Shown here: in pieces, positions 1-11,802 of the stretch | Numbering within the stretch: the first letter of the stretch is position 1 | Layout: the number at the start of each line of letters is the position of its first letter | Origin: Dioscorea cayenensis subsp. rotundata | Taxonomy: Eukaryota; Streptophyta; Magnoliopsida; Dioscoreales; Dioscoreaceae | NCBI RefSeq assembly: GCF_009730915.1 | Contig: NC_052494.1 | Coordinates: 310,001-374,000 of the forward strand | Length of the DNA stretch: 64,000 nt | Reading direction: 5' to 3' | Notes under the pieces: model-generated | Seen by the model: the letters and a program-made list of their open reading frames with translations, nothing else | The model's database searches: none | What the model was told of the DNA's origin: nothing | Translations under genes and position numbers: made by a program

Positions 1-20
1 ACACACACACACACACACAG
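1..20. repeat. (AC)n microsatellite at window edge
   Basis: The window opens inside an AC dinucleotide run that continues off the left edge, so its real length is unknown. It would lie in an intron or the 3' part of the COR413 gene. Confidence 0.8.
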
Positions 21-200
21 AGGGGAAAAGTTCTTTACTTCAACTCCTTGATCATTCACTTCAACTAATGAAAATTTCAGTCTATAGGTGATTTGTGTAG
101 TTGACTCTTACTGAAGTTTAAACAGACCTCTTATGGGTCAACATCAATTGTTTATCATGAACTTCGAGCAGAGGAATTGCATACCATGAATAACACTCAC

Positions 201-1468
201 CTTAACAAAGAGAATAATACAGAAGGAAGACTCAAGAAAATGTAAGGAATTAAGAGGGATGTCAGGATGTTGGTCTTCCAGTTTGTGCGATCCAGTATCA
301 ACAGGTATCTGCAGGAGGAAACAACAGTAAAGAAACAAATGAATTAAATTAAACCTTTTTCCAAGAAAGATACAAGCAATAACCACCTACTCTTTTTGTT
401 ACTAGTAAATAATTCATTGTCTAATTGAACAACAAATGCCCTAAATAATCATATAAAACATGAAGAAGCCAAAAATAACAAAGGTGTCCATTTCATACAA
501 AGTCAAATGGCCACCTTCTGACACAAGTTTCTGAACAATATCTACATTTTTCTTTTGTGATGAGCAATTAGATAATTATAATAATAACACACACAAAAAC
601 ACATCAAGATAATTAGAAGAAGAAATTGAAATTTCTTCCTACATGTTTCGTATATCTAGATTCTTACATGAATTTCTTCTAATATTATTTGTTCATTATA
701 CACCAGTTATTGGCTTAACCAAATAATACTGTATAATGCAAAATCCAAAATACATTTAGGAATGTATTAAAACAAAAACATTTGCAGCGGAGGATCAAAT
801 AAATCATTAATACGCATGAATTGCAACAATTAAATATACAAATGAACCACATGCTGGATACCAATTCCATCAAATCCACAAACAAGTAGTTCACAACCAA
901 GCAGAAGAGCAAAAAAACAAAAAAGGGCCCACCAACTGTTAAGCAACAAAGTCGGAACAAAAAGGCGCATCACGAAAAAAAAAAAAAAATTTAACTTTAA
1001 AAAAAGCTCTTTTTTCTTTATCTATTGTTCCGTTTTCCCTTATTACTCAAAACACAACGTGATATACTTTTCCAAAGGCGATATTCAATACATGAGAAGT
1101 CTTAATGTCGAATTTTATACAAATCTTTGAATCCGATGCCTTTTACAACATTTCATCATATAAAAAACACTCATTTTCATGAAAAGAAATAAGAACAAAG
1201 AAAAATTCACAGCTAACAAACAAGATAATCAAATTAAACACAAAAAATAAAAATAAAAAACAAAAAGATAAAGTGAATAGAGAGCTCACATAGCAGCAAA
1301 GGAAGCGAGGAACTTGAAGAAAGTAGTACCAAACCCAAGCCCACTCCCCAGCATAAACGCATGGTTAGCTAGCTTCTTCGCAGCAACACCGAGCTCCTTA
1401 AGATCCGATTCAATGAGATCACTACTCAACCGATCTGTCTTCATCGCCAAATACCCAAATTTCCCCAT
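201..1468 (-). CDS. COR413-PM: COR413 plasma-membrane type cold-regulated protein (5' part, runs off the window)
   Basis: Cold-regulated 413 family multispanning membrane protein, linked in plants to cold, drought and ABA responses; the PM subgroup lies at the plasma membrane. Two coding exons are visible. Exon 1, 1468-1290, starts MGKFGYLAMKT and ends ...KFLASFAA. Exon 2, 308-201, reads YLLILDRTNWKTN then LTSLLIPYIFLSLPSVLF, the family's signature first membrane segments. Exon 1 ends AT|GTGAGC and exon 2 starts CAG|ATAC, so the Ile codon is split by the intron. I chose the Met at 1468 because family members start with MG..YLAMKT; an in-frame Met at 1492 adds eight residues. About half of the usual 200 residues is present; the later exons lie beyond position 1. 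Recognition rests on remembered family sequence and is strong. Confidence 0.9.
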
Positions 1469-1625
1469 TTCCAACCTCGATCTATCAAACAAGAACCCTA
1501 ATTCTCAAGATCCAGCTCCAAATCGATCCAAATCAAGAGAGAAAGAAAGAGAGTGAGAGTGAGAGGTCTTTGATTTGGGGAAGATAGAGATCTTTTGGGG
1601 GTCTGGATGCTTCGACGATGAGAGG

Positions 1626-1634
1626 ACACGTGGC
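1626..1634 (-). promoter_or_regulatory. ABRE/G-box, proximal
   Basis: ACACGTGGC on the plus strand (GCCACGTGT on the gene's strand), about 160 bp upstream of the COR413 start codon. ACGTGGC is the binding core of ABF/AREB bZIP factors, which fits an ABA- and cold-responsive gene. The site is read directly; its function is inferred. Confidence 0.6.
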
Positions 1635-1719
1635 AAGCTTGGAGACGTCCGATTTCATCATGTCGATGAATTCAACGCGTGTGTTATAACGCGGTTGAGC
1701 CATTAAACGGTAACTCGCT

Positions 1720-1728
1720 GCCACGTGT
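1720..1728 (-). promoter_or_regulatory. ABRE/G-box, distal, inverted to the proximal one
   Basis: GCCACGTGT on the plus strand, the inverted twin of the site 94 bp nearer the gene, about 250 bp upstream of the COR413 start. Paired ABREs often act together in ABA-induced promoters. No DRE/CRT core (RCCGAC) was noticed beside them. Confidence 0.55.
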
Positions 1729-1739
1729 GAGTGTGTCAT

Positions 1740-2943
1740 CCATCATATGGAATTTTTAATTTAATAAAAAATTAATTTCATTTTTAAAATGTTTTTATAT
1801 TTAACACGTATCCGGTAATTAGTCAAAGAGATTTTTATTTTTATTTTTTGGTATTTAATATTTATATTTTATATGTGTACTGTGAAATTTTTATTCAAAT
1901 ATTTTTTGGCTTTTTCTTACATGTTATAAATATTTAAAATAAATTTGTTGTCTAATTGAAATGGAAATCCAATTAAATCATGCCACAAGTATTGTAAAGT
2001 ATTTGCACATTGAATTTGTTGTTTTAAAATATTATTTATTTATTGTATACTAAATTTTAGTGTAAATTTCATATAAAAAGAGGCATATTTTTTCTTCTAA
2101 AATTATATAGTAAATTTTTTTTATTATAAAATTATAATCCTTAATATATGATTTTGTGTATACATAACAAGTTTTAATTGTCAGGTATATTAATTTGCTC
2201 TACAATAAATTTTAAAAATTATTAAATCACAATAAATAGTGCATTTTTGTACCATTTTTGTATTTTTGTGAAGCTTGTGGCCTTTGGTCAAAGAAAAAAA
2301 AAACAAATCACATCAAATGTTTCATTTTGAAAACAACCACATATATATACACAAATATATCTTTATCAAATGATGGATTTAGGCTTCATTTGAATTTAAA
2401 CTAATGAGAACTCCAAATCAACAAACAAAACTCACCCAAATCATACTATACAGTGAAATGCATAAACAATATAAGTTTAAATATATTAATTATTTAATAA
2501 TCATCAAACAACTATAATTACAAACTAAACTAAAAAAAAAAGTCTATGAATACATTTATTTTTATCATGTAAAGCACTTAGCAATCACATCATATTTGCA
2601 AAGTCATCTCGTTTGATTCCAAAACCAGATTTATTTTGTGTGTCTCTCAATTACAACATAAAAAAAAATAACATTATACGTGTCCAGATCTGATAGACGA
2701 GAATCATGGAATACCTTGTTTCTGGAACCAAACAAGATTAACACTATATTTGCGAACTAGATTTTTTTTTTTTTTCAATTAAATGAGATTAATATCTAAC
2801 AATCCCACCCTTTAAAAATAAAACTACTTGGTTTTTCTTTTTCTTTTTTTAAATTAAAAAAAAAACTAATTCTAATTCAACCTAAAATACAACAACACAC
2901 CAAAACCCGACCAAAAACCAGACCCCGGGCCCACAAACAAAAT
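1740..2943. other. AT-rich intergenic spacer
   Basis: Spacer between the COR413 promoter and the 3' end of the NPH3 gene. It has poly-A/T tracts and no open frame of note. The part next to 2944 should hold the NPH3 gene's 3' UTR and poly(A) signals; no gene is seen. Confidence 0.6.
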
Positions 2944-5872
2944 CTACGGCGTACGAGGCGTCCCAGGTTTCCTCTCAGACGCCACAACCGTCAGATCACG
3001 CGAATCACAAGCCTGAGCCCCAAACCGACACCCAAACCTCTTCGTGATCAAACCCAACCCTTTCACTCGAGCTCCCCGGCCCATCCTCTCGAGCGCGCGC
3101 TTCATCCGCGCGCACTCACGCTCGAGCTCACGCACTCGCGCGCGCATGCTATCCATGTCCAACTTCAACACTTGGTTCTCTCTCACCGTCTCGCGCCACG
3201 CCACTCCGCCCTCTCGAGCAACAGCGCTGTCTTCGGGCTGCGCGCTCGATGATGCGCCGGCGCGCTCGGGTGTGCGGAGCACGATCGTGTCCGAGGCGAG
3301 CACTGTGCCGGCCACTGCGCGGCGGAGTTGGAGTTGTTCGAAGAAAAGCACTTGGACTACTGCGCGCAGTGGAAGCCTTTCGTTTTGTGCCGCGTGCGTG
3401 CACGCTTCGAGTGTGAGCTTGTGGTAGTCTAACACCGCGCATACCTTTTCCCTCTCGGCCTCTGTTAGCATTGGGTGCGCCTACAGCCAAAATGATTTTT
3501 TTTTTTAATTTAAATATTAATTATAAAAATAATTATATATGATTTTTTTAACAAATATAAACATGTTACAATCAGGAGGCGTGCACAAATGTGAAATTAT
3601 TACCTTCAATACATCTCTATACACTCACTTGTGTGAACTGAGGTTTAAACTAGTTTTTTTAACAGAATATGAATATTTTATATAAAAAACTAAGTGTCGA
3701 TAGACTGAGTTTGTTTGTCAATTACGTCAATGACCTCTACAATGTCAGAGAATTTTCATTCGAACTGCACTGTGCATATAAGTGGTACAATAAAAAAAAT
3801 TAGGATGTGCAGAATTTTGATCAAACTATCAATTTCTAATCATACCAGCTAATCACTTAACTTCTTGTTTTTTTTAGCAAGTACAAAAATTCGACATTGT
3901 TGTTATCACTGTTTATGAGTTTATCAACTCATTTATGGATGTCTCCTTCGATCACTTGCTTTTCTCGTATTCGCAATAAATATTATTATAAAAATTAAGT
4001 GGACTACTAAGTTTAATCTGTTTAGTCCTTTGAAAGTTTGTAAAATCATCACTTAGCATAGTACATGAATCATTAGTGAAAGGACATAAATATAAATAAG
4101 AAATCCACCGTACGTGTCGGCACGTACCAATTATTAAATTATTTTTCTAAAATATAAATTTTTTAAATAGTGCTAGTGATGTAATAAATAAAGGTGTTCA
4201 CATATTTAGTCCTTGCACCAAATGATTGGAAAGGTACACCCTCCATTCTCGAAATCATAACTAAAAAAATAATTCAAACATTAATTTAATAAATATTTAA
4301 ACAAATTTCAGATGAAATTAGCGAAAAACTAATCTATTTATGGTATTTCATGAAAAATTATATACAAAAATAAGAGATTAAATCAGAGCCGTTGATGTGT
4401 GTACCTTCAGATAGAGATCAACGGCGCGATAAAGGCCATCATCGTAAACTCTAGCGTTGTCCGGCAGCACCAACGCCAGATCACAGAACTTCTCAACTTT
4501 AAGATTCGCGTCGGATGCGATCTCGGCGAGATAACCGTCCACGAGTCTCCCCACCGTCATGACCGCGGTATCATTACCGGCCGGTGACTCAATTCCGGCA
4601 CGATCATCCTCGACCGTCGATCTTTCCACGTGGCGCTCGACGAAGTGCCTCACGATCCTCTCCACGCACTCCACGTCATACAGCGTGTCAACCAGGTAAG
4701 AATAACTCGGTATCAAAAGATCATCCAGCGTTGCCTTCTCGAGCTGTGAACCGATCATCATCTCGATCGCTGATCTCGAGGCGTCCGAAGCGCGAAGGAT
4801 GTTCACCGTCCTCAGAAGCCCGAACAAAAACCTTGGAGTGACCCGACCCGATACCAGGCCCGAGCCCTTATCCAGGGGCAAATTCGTAATTACGGTCTCT
4901 AGAAGCTCACGCTGCTCCGTCTCCGATGTCAATGGCGCCGACGAGGGTTTCCGGTTGGAGCGCGAGAGACCGGGAATGGAGCTCTTCGCGTAGGAGATCA
5001 ATGAGCTTTCGATGGCGCTAGGGTTTGGATCTCGAGATTTCATGGCGGCGATCACGCGCTTGTAGATCGGGAGGCTGAGGATGGTGAGGTCTTCGAACCA
5101 GGAGTCGGCCGCTGCGGCGGCGGCGGAGCGGCTGCTGATCTTGCGGCGGGCGCCTGTGTCGATCCCGTTCCAGAGGACACTGGCGGTTTCTGGGTCTTTG
5201 GGATCGGAGCCGTTGGAAATCGGCCAGCCGAAGAGAGAGGTGGGATCGGAGGAGCAGGCGCGGGCGGCGATGGCATCCACACAGCGCTGGGGGATCCCGA
5301 GATCCTCAGCGAGCGGCATGAGATCCTCGCAGGACTTCAGCGCCCTGATCGATTCCTTGATGTTCCGGAGCACGGATTGGGTGAGATATCGCTCCGTCCG
5401 GGAGATGAGGTTCTCCTCCATCATTTCCTCTGTCATCTCGAGGTACTCCGCCGCACAGCGCAGCGGCGCGACGGTCCAAGCGTTGAGCTCCACCTTGACG
5501 CCGTAGCAGAACTTGGCGGCCACCTCGAAGGTCTCGGCGCTGCCGGGGAAGTCCGGCAAGGTAATTCGGTGAAGCTCCTCCTCCCTAATCTCCTCCTCGT
5601 TCTCTTCTCCTCCATTTTCTTGCTTCTGCTCTCTTTGCGCTATCAGTAGGTGAAGCTTCTTGCTTTTCGACATCAATGGAAACTAATGAAATCAAAATCA
5701 AGAAAAATTGTCAGACAATTAGCACTGAGTAGGATTGATAATTGTGATCAATGTGGATTACCTTGTGGAGATGAAAGCTCATCTCGTCAACTTCGATAAC
5801 GACATCGCTGGCCAGTCCAGTTGTGCAGAACCATGCCTGGCCTCCTCTGGCACTAAGCTTCTCGGTCGCCAT
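2944..5872 (-). CDS. BTB/POZ-NPH3 family (NRL) protein, complete
   Basis: NPH3/RPT2-like protein, expected to act as a plasma-membrane-associated scaffold or CUL3 substrate adaptor in phototropin or auxin signalling. Three exons: 5872-5762, 5682-4405 and 3480-2944, all GT-AG, giving 641 residues. Exon 1 encodes the start of the BTB domain (GQAWFCTTGLASDVVIEVD, then MSFHLHK). Exon 2 continues FPLMSKSKKLH, finishes the BTB fold (FEVAAKFCYG) and holds most of the NPH3 domain, starting near WFEDLTILSLPIYKRVI (about residue 225). Exon 3 has the conserved LTEAEREKVC and TLEACTHAAQNERLPLR blocks, then a coiled coil and a basic tail ending GTPRTP. The ATG at 5872 follows AGGAAAA and matches family N-termini. 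Exons 2 and 3 are much more GC-rich than their surroundings. The subgroup resembles At5g48800 from memory, not tested. Confidence 0.93.
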
Positions 5873-8800
5873 TTTTCCTCTTGCTACCTTCCAAACTTTT
5901 AGTTCATTCTCTCAACAGCTCTAATTCCCTAGATCCCACTACAAAGGATTCTGAAAGGGAGAGAAGGGACAAACAGAACGTGAACAAGATAGTTCAACCT
6001 AAAAAGCACTCACAGTCACAGAGCCACAACTTTTCTCATTATCCATTACTTTATTTTCTCATTAGTTTAACTGTTTGATTGCAGGCTTATGGCTTTATTT
6101 AATTACCAGAGAATCTCACTCAGGGAGCTGCTGTGCTGCTGGCTGGTTGGGAGTAGAGAGGAAAATGGTGCATCTTTTTGTTTATGCTAACACTCTCTTC
6201 TCATGATTGTCCCATTCCTACCTGCCTACTGGCTTATTGCTTTTTTTTTTCTTTTTCTCTCTTTTTTTTTTCTCCTATTCTTTTGGCTTGTTTATTTTTC
6301 TTTTCCTGTATTGGATTCCACTCTCTGTTTTGGGGCTTTACTGTTTCAGGAATTAAAGTCATGAGACTTTTGCAGGGCATTCAGAGCTCTTCAATTTTCC
6401 ATCCACCATGATGTGGTGCATTGAAAGGTGACGGAAGGGTTGGGCAGGGGAATAAGGGTGGGTCACTGCAGCCTTTGCTCAGAAACTAGTATTTTCTAGC
6501 ATGTTTTGGTTGTAACTGTTGCTCTTGTTTCTAGTCCAATTCATGGCTGGTTTGTGAATCTCTACATTCTATGGTTTTTTATTGCATTCTTGAAAAGACT
6601 GTTGCTAGTAGACTATATCCTGATTAGTGTCAATATATCATAGGCGGCCACAGAAATAAACATTTGCAAAACAGATTATTTAATTATATCAAAGTTAAAA
6701 ATTATGCCTTCCATGTAGGGTACAATGCAGTTCCATCGATGCCACTCATTATTTTACTAGAGCTAGGTTGTCCTGATTATATTAACTATAATCCAAAAAC
6801 TTGGCCAAATCTATTTGATGTTTTGATATTAGTTTGCTTTGATTATTGATCTAAGCCAGAAAGATGGGCTTATAGCAGTAAAATCCTGGAAGTTACATAT
6901 ACATATACTTGTAGTACACACAAGATTTCTGTTATTTGTTCATGCTGACATTTAATTATCTTGTACAAAATTGGGTGTATTTGGATTATGTAAGTAGAGG
7001 AAGATTAAATGAAAAACAAGAAAGAAATCTTTTTCCTGTGTTTGGTTGCATGAACAAAATGAGATGGAAAAGCAAATGCAATGAAATTTAGTGAGTAGAC
7101 TTTCTTTATATTTCCTTTCATCATTACATTCTTTATTTTCTTTTTCTGTCTTATTCTTCCCTCAACCCAAAAGCACACCAACCGAAGCATGTCTCTTCCT
7201 TTGTGACATAGTTTACAGCATTTCTATAATGGCAAAGTCAGTTAAGAGTGTATCATCTATTGTTTTTGGAGAAAAAGAAAAGGCTGCACTATCTAATGCT
7301 GCTGAGTGGAGCATCTTGTTAGGTGTTACTCTTCTTTCGGATGGGGTTAAACAACATCCCATGAATGAAAGTAAAGCCATATAATAAAAGCAGCCATGAA
7401 ATTTTCTTAGCTTGCGTAAACTATGAACCATGCTGGTTTGGCCCACATTCAAAACAATAAGAGAAAGCAGGTAGCAGGACCAAATCAAGTTTGGACCCTT
7501 ATCACTACTTCTGGAATTGTTGGCGCTTTGAACAGGTTTGAACTACTACCACTTACTGTTCTCCTCTTGTTTCATTCCTAGTTTGTTTCCTTCTAAATCA
7601 ACTGGCAGCACTCCAGTGTGCAGAGGTTGGAGACTCTGGGGTCCAGCTTTTTGTTCATAAGTACCCTGCCCTAATTGTTGTTTTACAATGATAACAAGGC
7701 ATACAACACGAGAAGCATGTTCTATTGGCCATACCTCTTTGTCTCTCTGAACTAACACTCTTGCTTTGGTGATTCCCAATAATTCCGTGTGTATTTTAGT
7801 CTACATGCCATTATGGTCTGTGATGTTCTCCAGGCTTATCACTTGGATTATATTCCATCATGGACCTTGTTCATGATATTAGCATTGGCAATGATGCTTG
7901 ATGGCCCACTTCATGGAACATGTATGGTCATGTGGACTTGTGTGATTTGGGTATGCTTATTAGTGGTCTTAATCCCACACTTTACAGGAGTGAGCTGTGC
8001 GGTTATGGTCTTAAATACTCTATTGGGTTTTTTTAGTTAATTAACAGGTAACAAAATACACTTATTGCCTTGTCCTTAAGCAGCGGTGTGTATATAATAT
8101 TAGAATTATTAGTTATCATGAAATCTTGATGTCAGCACTAAGGTTGCTGGAAGATGAAGCAATGTCATCTCTTATATACTATTAATTCGGTAGGTTAGTG
8201 GGGGTTAGTGTGATATACTACCTGTTCACTCAAATAAAGTGAGGTTTGGCAATTATTTTAGTTTAATTTACACTTCATTATATATGTGGCAAGCACAATT
8301 GTCTTGTTTAGGGCATGATCATCTGTGTTTTTTTATTCATCCTCTGGAATTTTAAAAATTTTGGAGTTTAAGTGTGGTTGATTTGCAGATGGCAAAAGTT
8401 ATTTTTTAGCGATCACTTTGAATCTATAACTAGAATATAAAAGGTAAGTGTACAATTTGAGAATATCTTAGAGAGACAAATGTAGGAGACATTAGAAACA
8501 TATATTGGCACTTTAAACATGTCATAGTTTAGACAACACAAAAGAGTATTTATTCATTAATCCTTAAATATTGGCTCAAACATTAACGAAGACATTAGGT
8601 CAGACCAAGGCCAACAAGGATTGGCCTGTTATAAACATCTAGTTATCACATATTCAAGGGACACATGTACTTTATTGCGGACACAGTGGATGCTTCAGAT
8701 GAAGTAGCATCATAAGGTTTGTTTCTCAGCATAATTTCCTTGAAACTTGTCTCAATTCCTCATTGAGATCAATACCTGTGATTTTTTTTTTATCTGCAAG

Positions 8801-8900
8801 TTTTCATAGAAGAGAAATCAGTGCTACGCCAAATAAAAAAAAAAATCATTATTATTCTATCACTGGTCGATTGGGTTAACAGTCAAATAATGTATTTCAG
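5873..8900. other. Upstream region of the NPH3 gene and gene-poor spacer
   Basis: The first few hundred bases should be leader and promoter of the NPH3 gene. A pyrimidine tract lies near 6240-6300. Short open frames occur around 7091-7384 and 7789-8040, but I recognise no family in them and see no supporting splice structure. A stretch near 7430-7536 followed by a GT could be an exon, but this is weak. Confidence 0.4.
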
Positions 8901-11019
8901 GATACTCAAGTCCACCTTGAAAGTTCACTTCTTGAGCATATGGTCAAGTCAAGACAGGTATTAAGACTGTGGCAGTGTTCAACTTTCGAGGAAAAAGATA
9001 AAAGAAAGAAATCATGACATTGTTGTCAAATCATTGACTATGTGCCAAGTTTTTTAACTGTAAGCACTCACTACTTTGTTTAACAGCATTTAGTATCATT
9101 TACAGCTACACTGTTACCGGGAAACTAGTGATTGGTCGGGAGGTTAAACATGGAATTGAAGTGTAGCCAATCACATATTGAAAGTTTAGTCAAAATGAAA
9201 TTTCTTAGCTATCAATGATACATGAAAAGATGGAACTTTTATTACTCAGAATTTTAGCACCAATGAAGTCTCATACCTGGCGCTGGAGCTGGAGCTGGTG
9301 GAGTTCTTGGAGGATGCGGTGTCGGAAGGCAAGGAGACCCCAGGCCAAGAGCGACACATGCAGTGTTTCCCTTTCTCAACACCATTGTAAACAGATAGGA
9401 CGTGCTTTCCACATCCTCCCCAGGTAACCTTCCCACACTGCTTACAATCCACCTTGTAACACATCCTTGCTTTTGTGTCTCTTTGTATCTTTGTCTTCTG
9501 CTGTTTGTGATGAGATTTATAGCTCAGGGCCATTAGTTTCATCGCTTTGTTCTTATCCTATTGGTTTTGAAAGCTTTTAATTAATGTTGTTGTTGTTGGG
9601 CGTTGTTATTGGTGTTATTAACTAGGCTGGGTCCAAAGGTTTGTGGCGAGGAAACCGCCTCTGTTGTCCTTTTCTGTCACTTTGTTGACAAAAAAGTTGT
9701 TACCTTGCTTAAGCGAGAGATATTTCCTTGTTGATACAGCCATGATTTGGGTCAGAGGGGAAAATTCTGTCTGAATCCTGTGCAATGGTTTGGGTCTAGT
9801 TGGATTGGGTCTAGTCCAACACTAAATTACAATTTTTCTATATGCAGTTTGGGTCTAGTCCAGCACTATATGTGTGCATCTTCTGAAATAAAAATTTAGC
9901 TTCATGGTGATTTACCTTAGATAGTTGAAAATTAGTTCCGGATGTGTCAGTTAGAAATATTTTTTGGATGTGCACATAGAAAGACTTTAATCATCTCATA
10001 TGACGTCTGATCAAGTTAATAAATTTCTGTGGGTCGTTAAGCCATTGTAAATGACTATACTTGCCTGTTCCTTGACAGGCAGCGCTTGCTTTGTCAAAAA
10101 AAAAAAAAACATTAAAAACTACAAATATTAATTTTTTAACTTACTGGTTTTAACTGTAAATGTTTGAAATGGGCGGTTTAATCCTAAAATAGTTTCTCAA
10201 ATTAGGTTATAATAATAATACTGAAGAGTACTGTGTTTTATGGAGAAATTTCATTGGTAGGCGTATAATGTATTGTATCCAGTTTTATGCATATGTATTC
10301 CCTTCAATGTACATTTTTCACAAGCTACAAAGCATGTTATATCTCTGGTTCTACATGTGATTTGGGATATTACTTTGATTTAAATAATAGATTTGAGGGA
10401 TAGAGTTGTTTTTTTTTATAATTATTATTAAAACAAGGTAGGGTTATTGTTGCTTTTGTTTTTTTCTTAATAAAATAGATACGGTTATTGTTGTCTTTTA
10501 AATAAAAGGAGTAGCCGGATAGGGTTGCTCTATACATTAAAAAACTAGTAAAAAATTAGCACATGCGACACACTTATTAATGTTTGGGATTGATCCTTCG
10601 TTGGAATGTTGGATATTGAGTAGATAGAAAAAGGGTAAAAATATAGAAAGGGAAAAATATTATATGATCATAACCATCATTATAATTATATATATTAATA
10701 TAATTAAATATTATATTTGATGTTATTTTTATTATCTGTGCTAGTATTATGATTGGTATCCTTATTATCATCGTTATTATTGTTTTAATTCTAAATATTA
10801 TTATTAATTGTTGTTGTTATTATTATTATTATTCTAACTTTTAAATTATTATTAAAATATATATCATCAGACACACACACGTCTACCTATATGCTTGGCA
10901 CATCTACTAGACTACTACACACTTTCTATGCATTATACATGTATTTCATATCATGTATATATGTAAATACATACATATGCATACATATGCATACATATAC
11001 AAATATATATATAGATATA

Positions 11020-11050
<31 letters not shown>

Positions 11051-11802
11051 CTAAGATATAATTGTAACTTTTAATCTATGTTTTAATCCGGAATTAGTTA
11101 CTCTTGGGATGTGTGAGAGTGGCTTCTTTCTGACTAAGATCTTTTATTCCTTGTAGGAAGGATTAGAGGGGGTGTTTTGGGTTGTTTGGTAAAAATTTGA
11201 GGAATATTGCCTAATGTAATGCATATCACCTACAACTCTTTTATGCAAAACTTGACTATAAAGTTAAGACATTTGTTTTGTTAAATTAATTGAAAACAAA
11301 GGTAGATTGATAAGTTGCTTAATGTAATGCATATCACCTACAACTCTTTTATGCAAAACTTGATTATAAAGGTTCGACATTTGTTTTATTAAATTAATTG
11401 AAAACAAAGGTTGATTATTATCATTTAACATTTTATAATGGTTTGCTAAGAAACACATAAACACAACTTTCATTAGTGTATGGATTATGGTTTTCATCTT
11501 AAAGTTTTTGAGTTACAATTACAGAATTGCGGCCAAGTGAAGAGAACACTTCATCAGATATCAGTCTTCTTTATCCTTCTTCTCCAGTGAGCACTGAGGG
11601 GCTTATACTTGAGGTAAATTTGCCTTGTCACTCCACTCTCCACAGCTTGTAGTTATTGTTTTTAGCGGGGTACAACACACAGAACAGTTGAAAATAAAAT
11701 AAATATGAGACACCTAGTGTTGCTCCAGTGGATGATTGCAGTGGTGATGGGCATAATGTGGGACTCATGGTTGGGAATACAACTAGGAAGCGCAAAAGAT
11801 AG
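8901..11802 (+). CDS. Unrecognised plus-strand gene, three exon-like segments (tentative)
   Basis: Three segments have splice borders and open frames. 8901-8957 lies between TTTCAG and GTATTA and reads DTQVHLESSLLEHMVKSRQ. 11525-11613 lies between ATTACAG and GTAAAT and reads ELRPSEENTSSDIS..., ending STEGLILE. 11710-11802, after ATGAG, reads TPSVAPVDDCSGDGHNVG and ends NTTRKRKR-stop, a nuclear-localisation-like basic end. The last two join in phase. I do not recognise the family. The 5' part was not found, the third acceptor lacks a pyrimidine tract, and the first two segments may not be adjacent exons. If real, the small minus-strand gene at 9.2 kb would sit in one of its introns. The last segment has a degraded relative near 13,445, within the duplication described separately. 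Confidence 0.3.
9246..9464 (-). CDS. Small Cys-rich plant protein, MCYKVxC type
   Basis: Short protein starting MCYKVDCKQCGKVTWGGCG, then KHVLSVYNGVEKGKHCMC and RSWPGV. The paired Cys (CKQCGK, GGCGKH, HCMCRSWPG) suggest a small zinc-binding fold. I remember this as a conserved but functionally undescribed plant family of roughly 70-100 residues. The Met at 9464 is chosen because the family block starts MCYK; an in-frame Met at 9542 adds 26 basic residues. The frame runs to a stop at 9246 (72 residues). A good donor (CCAG|GTATGAG) at 9277/9276 inside the Ser-rich tail means the true C-terminus may come from a downstream exon I could not place. Confidence 0.65.
   Translation of the reverse strand: MCYKVDCKQCGKVTWGGCGKHVLSVYNGVEKGKHCMCRSWPGVSLPSDTASSKNSTSSSSSARYETSLVLKF
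9543..11204. other. Spacer with A/T-rich simple sequence
   Basis: Apart from the tentative gene that may span it, I see no coding sequence. There are poly-A/T tracts, ATT-rich stretches near 10,790-10,835, and a run of ATAC/TATGC-like units ending in a (TA)n tract at 11,024-11,050. Confidence 0.6.
11024..11050. repeat. (TA)n microsatellite
   Basis: Uninterrupted TA dinucleotide run of about 13 units after imperfect ATAC and TATGC units. Confidence 0.85.
11205..11425 (+). repeat. Two-copy tandem repeat, 108-bp period
   Basis: The stretch starting CTAATGTAATGCATATCACC near 11,211 recurs at 11,319 as TTAATGTAATGCATATCACC. Both copies continue through CAACTCTTTTATGCAAAACT and TTAATTGAAAACAAAGG with only scattered substitutions, so the duplication is recent. 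Confidence 0.85.

Noticed and set aside
144-386. Open frame reading VDTGSHKLEDQHPDIPL on the minus strand
   Set aside because: It is the wrong frame of COR413 exon 2; the frame shifted by one gives YLLILDRTNWKTN, the family sequence.
3044-3427. Long plus-strand frame over the NPH3 gene
   Set aside because: Shadow of the GC-rich third exon. The minus frame carries the NPH3 motifs and the splice sites.
5081-5506. 141-codon plus-strand frame
   Set aside because: Antisense shadow of NPH3 exon 2; no family resemblance.
7091-7384. Plus-strand frame containing MAKSVKSVSSIVFGEKEK
   Set aside because: No recognised domain, no supporting splice structure, and neighbouring frames are equally open; kept only as spacer.
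9215-9427. Plus-strand frame with Trp/Arg-rich text
   Set aside because: It is opposite the Cys-rich MCYKV gene, whose motif is conserved, while the plus frame is low complexity.
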